The position numbers and the translations under genes are program-made. A model generated the notes under the pieces. That model searched no databases. It was not told where the DNA came from and saw nothing but the letters and a program-made list of their open reading frames with translations. Positions 61,301 through 64,000 of a DNA stretch of 64,000 nucleotides are shown piece by piece. Source of the DNA: Algibacter luteus (GTDB lineage: Bacteria > Bacteroidota > Bacteroidia > Flavobacteriales > Flavobacteriaceae); NCBI RefSeq assembly GCF_900141715.1, contig NZ_FQYK01000010.1:17685-81684 (forward strand), written 5' to 3'. The first letter of the stretch is position 1. Each line of letters starts with the position of its first letter.

Positions 61301-64000
61301 TTGATACTGCGGCATTTGATTTAGCAGTACAATGTGATGGATTAGGAAATAACGATGAACTAAATAATTGGTTAGCTACCAATGGAAGTGCAGCAGCTAC
61401 TGATAATTGTGGAACATTAACTTGGACTAATGATTATACAGGTTTAGTTACTTCATGCGGAAGTAATGCATCTGCAACTGTTACATTTACAGCGACAGAC
61501 GACCATGGGAACTCAGCAACAACTACTGCAACTTTTAGTATTGTAGATAATATAAGTCCTGAAATACTTGGTTTCCATTCAACAGCAAGTAATGAACAAT
61601 CACTTTGTGAAGATATTCCTGTGTTAACTTTTACATCTTATAGCGAAGAAAGTGGCGATGGTAACAATGCTACGTTTTTACAAGGTGAAGTATTCAGGTT
61701 TCCAAATGTTTATGTTGGAGCTGATGCCCTATTAACAATAGTAGATATAGTTAATGCAACAATTCCTGTACTAGACGATAATTCGAACGGACCAAATGCA
61801 CTAAAACCTCAAACACGCTTCGCATTGACTAATGTTGGTGATAGAGCCTATGTTGAATATAGAATTGATTTTGTTGAGGCTGGAACATCTACGCCAAAAT
61901 CTTTACCGGAATTTAGTACTAATTTTAATGATATTGATGGAACTAATAATTATAGAGAAGTAAATTGGACGGAGTTAACCACAAGTTATACCGTAAACGA
62001 CCCAACTGAACTTACAATAACACAAGAAGACCCATGGTTGGTAGCTACTTCCGGTCCAATAACCTATAATGGAACTGCGAACACCAATCCTCAAATCAAT
62101 ATATCTACAAGAAATATGGATGCTTCATCCTATTCATTTCGAGTTGGAGCCGAAGCGATAACCGCAAATGTTCCTTCAACAATGAGGCAGCACAATATAG
62201 AATTTGCCTGTATTGGAAATTATACAAGTGCGCATACTTTTAAAACAGTAACTATGGAGTGCCAAGACGTTGAGGCGGCACCAATATTAACAGCTACTGA
62301 TGATTGTAGTCTAGTAGATGTCGTTTATGATGAAGTTCGAACAGATGGAAGTTGTGATAATCAATATACTTTGGTTCGTACTTATACAGCTACAGACGAA
62401 TGTGGTAATGAAGCTAAAGCAACCCTAACAATTAATGTTATCGATACTACAAATCCAACTTGGATTGATACGCCATCGGATGCTTCAGTTGAATGTGATG
62501 GAACTACTGATCCTAGTGGTGCTTTTGCTGCTTGGTTAACAAGCTTTTCTGGTGAAGATTGTGGCGCATCCGCTCCAACAATTACTAATAATAGCACAGG
62601 ATTAAGTGATCTCTGCGGTGCAACAGGCTCTGAAACAGTAACATTTACGCTGACTGATGCTTGTGGAAACTCAATTACTCAAGATGCTACGTTTACTATT
62701 GTTGATACAACTGATCCCGTATTAAGCGGAGTACCAGGTGATATTACTGTAGAATGCGATAATATTCCTGTTGCTGCAACACCTACTGCAACAGATACTT
62801 GTGATGCTGCACCAGTTTTAACATTATCTGAGACAACAACCGTTGGTTCTTGCCCTACCTTATATACTTTAACTAGAACTTGGACTGCGACGGATGCTTG
62901 TGGAAACACTTCAAGTGCATCTCAAAATATTACAGTTCGAGATACAACGGATCCTACTATTTCTGTTCCAGTTGATTCAACTGTAGAATGTGGAGATTCC
63001 ACAGATCCCACAGCCACTGGAACTGCAACTGGCAGTGATGCTTGTGGAGCTGTTACTATTACATATACAGATAGTTCAACACAAACTAGTAATGGCTCAT
63101 GTACAGATTATGTATATACAATAACAAGAACTTGGACGGCGACTGATACTTGTAGTAATACAAATACAGCTGTGCAGACTATTACTGTTGAAGATACTAT
63201 TGCTCCTACAGGAACCACTCCTGCTGATGCTTCTTACCAGTGTATTTCAGATGTTCCTGCGGCGGATACGGCTGCAGTGACCGATGAAGCTGATAATTGT
63301 GGTGGACCTGTAACTGTAACGGTTGCTGATACTAATAATGGTGGGCTTGGTACTACTTCAAGTCCTTATATAGTTACGAGAACTTATACTTTAACGGATT
63401 GTGTTGGGTTAACAACTAATCTTATACAAACCATTACCGTTATTGATAATATAGCTCCAACTATTACATGTCCTGGTAATATTAACCAAGATGTGGATGC
63501 GGGTACTTGTTCCGCAAACATAATATATACAGCACCTACAGGAACAGATAACTGTTCTGGTGCTACAACGGTACAAATAGCTGGATTACCTTCTGGTTCT
63601 GCCTTCCCTGTGGGAACAACAACTAATACGTTTGAAGTAACAGATGCAGCTGGTTTAAAAGCGACCTCTTCTTTTGATGTCACAGTTAATGATACTCAAG
63701 CACCAGCGATTACCTGTCCAGCAGACATCGTTGTAAGTAATGATACAGATAGTTGTGATGCTGTAGTAACGTATGTTGCTCCAGTAGGTACAGATAATTG
63801 TGCAGGTGCAACAACCGCATTGTTATCAGGTCCAGCTTCAGGATCAACCTTCCCATTAGGCACAACAACAGTGACCTATGAGGTAACGGATGCTGCAGGA
63901 AACAAGACCCAATGTAGCTTTGATGTCACAGTTAATGATACTCAAGCACCAGCGATTACCTGTCCAGCAGACATCGTTGTAAGTAATGATACAGATAGTT
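55318..64000 (+). CDS. Giant secreted TSP3/HYR repeat protein (3' end outside window)
   Basis: One open frame of at least 2,894 codons from ATG 55318 to the window edge; frame checked at several points to 64000. An unusually long N-region precedes the signal helix (VVWLVAVLFLLGLYTNQLNAQ, residues about 48-68); ATGs at 55339 and 55369 are alternative starts. Then come a unique N-domain (about 70-500), a Big_9/cadherin-like Ig domain (about 500-600), a CBM/jelly-roll-like module (about 625-825), a calcium-binding TSP3 array of D-x-D-x-D-G units such as DSDNDGIPD (about 825-1630), and a DUF11 domain (about 1690-1820). Many HYR-type repeats with TDNCG-like Cys pairs follow, interrupted by a distinct insert (about 2080-2315). 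Probably a T9SS-exported surface adhesin or gliding-type protein. Confidence 0.88.
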   Translation, partial: MKENYEIMNTNCNLIKSMSTVFKKSLGAFLNLLFIHSFKTIKNKPNVVWLVAVLFLLGLYTNQLNAQNPGQAANFSIKADTYSGAFNSVSDDWFQGPNGNGMIDESQTAAWTAITNAKSNQAFTARSKYNQYQVVDGYLLYDAIYGRDHVNLSGSNDFTSFAGSSGKNGDNPQTTWVVDNTGSPTSTVDLLDVYAHIRREGSTVGQNMWLDMAVSTLGNTGTHYVDFELFTTDLALNGAGGFQESGDDLQGGHTAWSFDGSGNITGYGDLVAGFAYSGSTIQGVELRIWVKRSDFENVTPAGFSWGAECDGDSNGSTYGYAQVIIPPGGKFDSGNPGNVSGPPWKTFSGGEPSFTYDNGAFAEVGINLSVLGVDPSVANSNPCDPPFKKILVKSRSSASFTSNLKDFAGPYEFLASPLVDTTIDVEAPGHFLCEAEQLQLSPLNPYNGAYYVYTTLDGEFLDGTQEFIGENAIITKPGTYKLTGSPAAGCTITESYVTIYAQPCAIDDDMGEIIENSSTGVKLKVTFNDTDLDDDIDKTTLNNDSPLLQPTGGTLIINFAGDITYIPNPDFYGPDSFEYQICDDQGFCDTALVTVMVLQDSDDDGTGDIYDLDNDNDGIPDTIECAVVAKPRILNADFEAVNIVSSGLDEGPTDVVAGYPGIWKGDESNIPNWESTDTSSHLEIWNNAHNLRNGAGHDRDGKAYSGSQWAEVNASSNNGLYQDIITTPGDVLQWSFAHRKRVGFKNSANEDIVSLEIGAPGSTISQGNFTSHPFSIWTKHTGTYTVPAGQTVTRLTFTWVQSASGNATQGNFIDAVELYFVDTGCADSDGDGVPNNLDLDSDNDGIPDVLEAGFEDANNDGLVDTSNYGNNGLANEVETFADSGALAVLPLNSDESTDISAGMYDFLDVDSDNDGITDTKEAFSDNIMYNDADNDGLIDGYFDIDINGWFDTIDAEPTFPVRRNSDSDAFPDYLDIDSDNDGIPDTVEGNIDVLDADNNGIVGDGIPNDEDFDGLADTNDPDFTGNVLGGSGFYQDTDGDGLNNTIDIDADNDGIIDNTEGSSTFAYIAPAGTDTDGDGLDDAYDVDNGGTAIGYVNIDGGMNPDYLDVDSDGDGIKDIRENNIVNTADADVLDLNNDGMVDPTKFTDADGDGLADEFDLINGKTNTLNGTNNNQTPNSQPDADPQNPGGDRDWREWYGQDTDLDLIPDYLDLDDDNDGILDTVEEAAADTDIDNDGIPNLLDLDSDGDGIPDHTDAGGTFDYDNSGMPGTGILTTTDKLPPPNAALFEVDANGVPTLVGPTGISPLDSDGDGLPNYLDLDSDNDGILDVIEAGGNDANGDGIYGPGTSNDIDSDGIADAIDLFDNTGGNADVLLGGTPLTVPDSDGDLIKNFQDLDSDNDAIPDIVEGQPTIGYVAPLGSLLDTDGDGINDRFDIDSGGTPIVPVDTDSDYTPDYLDLDSDGDFLFDIAESGATRAAADGDNDGKTDNTVGANGLDNTFELLDTYADPNGTLDDTQFDNFPDEDSDVFSGGDVDYRDGGVEDFDGDTVPDAIDLDDDDDGILDTDESYGANPNADDDGDGLSNYLDPDFCTLNAFGICANLDIDNDGIPNHFDLDSDGDGCNDAMEAYNDATVDPDFDGIWGSGVPVVDANGLVIAAGVTGSTYDTTPADTDTSTIADFLESTIFVACLSDLSITKTVDNTTPQINDIVTFTITIFNSGPFTTSGIKLRDLLPSELAYNATNSTIPPSTSYDSSTGVWDLSSITLGINASIQIQIAATASASCSLTTNEAEIISSKRFDLDSTPDNNNIAEDDYDTATLTVTDTTDPTWTSTLPVNGTYQCNAVPAPVTLTATDNCGTATVTYNEVRTNGSCDSNYTLTRTWTATDCCGANSISHVQTLNVIDTTAPTASDTTPLTVQCFSTIPAADPNVVTGESDNCSSNVTVAFLSESNNGGAGTTTSPYVLTRIYRVSDDCGNYIDVPHQITVIDNTAPVIDTAAFDLAVQCDGLGNNDELNNWLATNGSAAATDNCGTLTWTNDYTGLVTSCGSNASATVTFTATDDHGNSATTTATFSIVDNISPEILGFHSTASNEQSLCEDIPVLTFTSYSEESGDGNNATFLQGEVFRFPNVYVGADALLTIVDIVNATIPVLDDNSNGPNALKPQTRFALTNVGDRAYVEYRIDFVEAGTSTPKSLPEFSTNFNDIDGTNNYREVNWTELTTSYTVNDPTELTITQEDPWLVATSGPITYNGTANTNPQINISTRNMDASSYSFRVGAEAITANVPSTMRQHNIEFACIGNYTSAHTFKTVTMECQDVEAAPILTATDDCSLVDVVYDEVRTDGSCDNQYTLVRTYTATDECGNEAKATLTINVIDTTNPTWIDTPSDASVECDGTTDPSGAFAAWLTSFSGEDCGASAPTITNNSTGLSDLCGATGSETVTFTLTDACGNSITQDATFTIVDTTDPVLSGVPGDITVECDNIPVAATPTATDTCDAAPVLTLSETTTVGSCPTLYTLTRTWTATDACGNTSSASQNITVRDTTDPTISVPVDSTVECGDSTDPTATGTATGSDACGAVTITYTDSSTQTSNGSCTDYVYTITRTWTATDTCSNTNTAVQTITVEDTIAPTGTTPADASYQCISDVPAADTAAVTDEADNCGGPVTVTVADTNNGGLGTTSSPYIVTRTYTLTDCVGLTTNLIQTITVIDNIAPTITCPGNINQDVDAGTCSANIIYTAPTGTDNCSGATTVQIAGLPSGSAFPVGTTTNTFEVTDAAGLKATSSFDVTVNDTQAPAITCPADIVVSNDTDSCDAVVTYVAPVGTDNCAGATTALLSGPASGSTFPLGTTTVTYEVTDAAGNKTQCSFDVTVNDTQAPAITCPADIVVSNDTDS
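63673..64000 (+). repeat. Tandem 246-bp HYR-coding repeat
   Basis: The 82 bp at 63673-63754 are identical to 63919-64000, an offset of 246 bp (82 codons), and the identity continues to the window edge, so the true match is at least 82 bp. The units encode HYR modules beginning APAITCPADIVVSND. More copies probably follow outside the window. Near-identity at DNA level means recent duplication or conversion. Confidence 0.9.

Noticed and set aside
62382..63683. Several minus-strand ORFs of 70-100 codons
   Set aside because: They are antisense shadows of the repeat protein; open frames arise from its Thr/Asp/Val-rich codon pattern.
63673..64000. CRISPR-like array
   Set aside because: The repeats are 246 bp apart, in frame and coding for HYR domains.

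Overview
The window is low-GC (roughly one third G+C by eye) bacterial chromosome that reads as a marine-type member of the Flavobacteriaceae (Bacteroidota). The evidence is a Por-type (T9SS) sorting domain, a fused E1 alpha/beta 2-oxoacid dehydrogenase, an SdpR/SdpI pair, repeated TAnnTTTG promoter boxes, a DnaX without the usual zinc module, and a very large HYR/TSP3-repeat surface protein. No tRNA, rRNA, phage, transposase or CRISPR array was recognised. The species cannot be named from this sequence.

Layout. 1-4.5 kb (minus): cut-off MFS transporter, GT9 glycosyltransferase, two overlapping EamA transporters, cold-shock-domain protein. 4.6-13.6 kb: cupin, DEAD/DEAH helicase, aldo/keto reductase, a small-ORF region with a strong terminator ahead of an orphan ExbD, 3D-domain lipoprotein, fused E1 enzyme, 2OG-Fe(II) oxygenase. 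13.6-18.2 kb (plus): SUI1, DUF1835, nucleoside phosphorylase, an unexported substrate-binding-fold protein, a TlpA-like lipoprotein. 18.2-24.9 kb: NAD(P)HX repair enzyme, then a threonine operon (thrA-thrB-thrC) preceded by a Thr-rich leader peptide. 24.9-31.7 kb (plus): small membrane proteins, a T9SS cargo protein, gcvT, glsA, sugar-nucleotide reductase-like protein, pterin dehydratase, YebC, Gfo/Idh/MocA oxidoreductase. 31.8-35.3 kb: NYN/OST-HTH protein and a large zinc metalloprotease. 35.4-39.2 kb (minus): an LPS-linked cluster with kdsB, HAD phosphatase, CAT-like acetyltransferase, KdnB-like dehydrogenase and acyltransferase. 39.2-45.5 kb: secreted and membrane hypotheticals, RecD-like helicase, a membrane-protein/DUF3822/rsmD operon, NTF2-like lipoprotein. 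45.6-46.0 kb: RNase P RNA on the minus strand. 46.2-48.2 kb: SdpR-SdpI-hydrolase operon with a palindromic operator. 48.3-55.0 kb: dnaX with an A10 slippery run, miaE, outer-membrane barrel, ppx-ppk1, SixA-like phosphatase. 55.3 kb to the end: a giant secreted repeat protein that leaves the window.

Most of this is ordinary housekeeping DNA. The signals most worth a second look are the A10 run in dnaX, placed so that slippage in either direction stops translation right after the clamp-loader core; the Thr-rich leader and alternative hairpins before thrA; two short ORFs with matching ends, one of which ends inside a perfect 13-bp terminator stem; the inverted repeat in front of sdpR; a KdnB-like gene beside kdsB, suggesting 8-amino-Kdo chemistry; a three-copy family of about 100-bp intergenic repeats; and the giant repeat protein, whose terminal HYR units are identical at DNA level over at least 82 bp.
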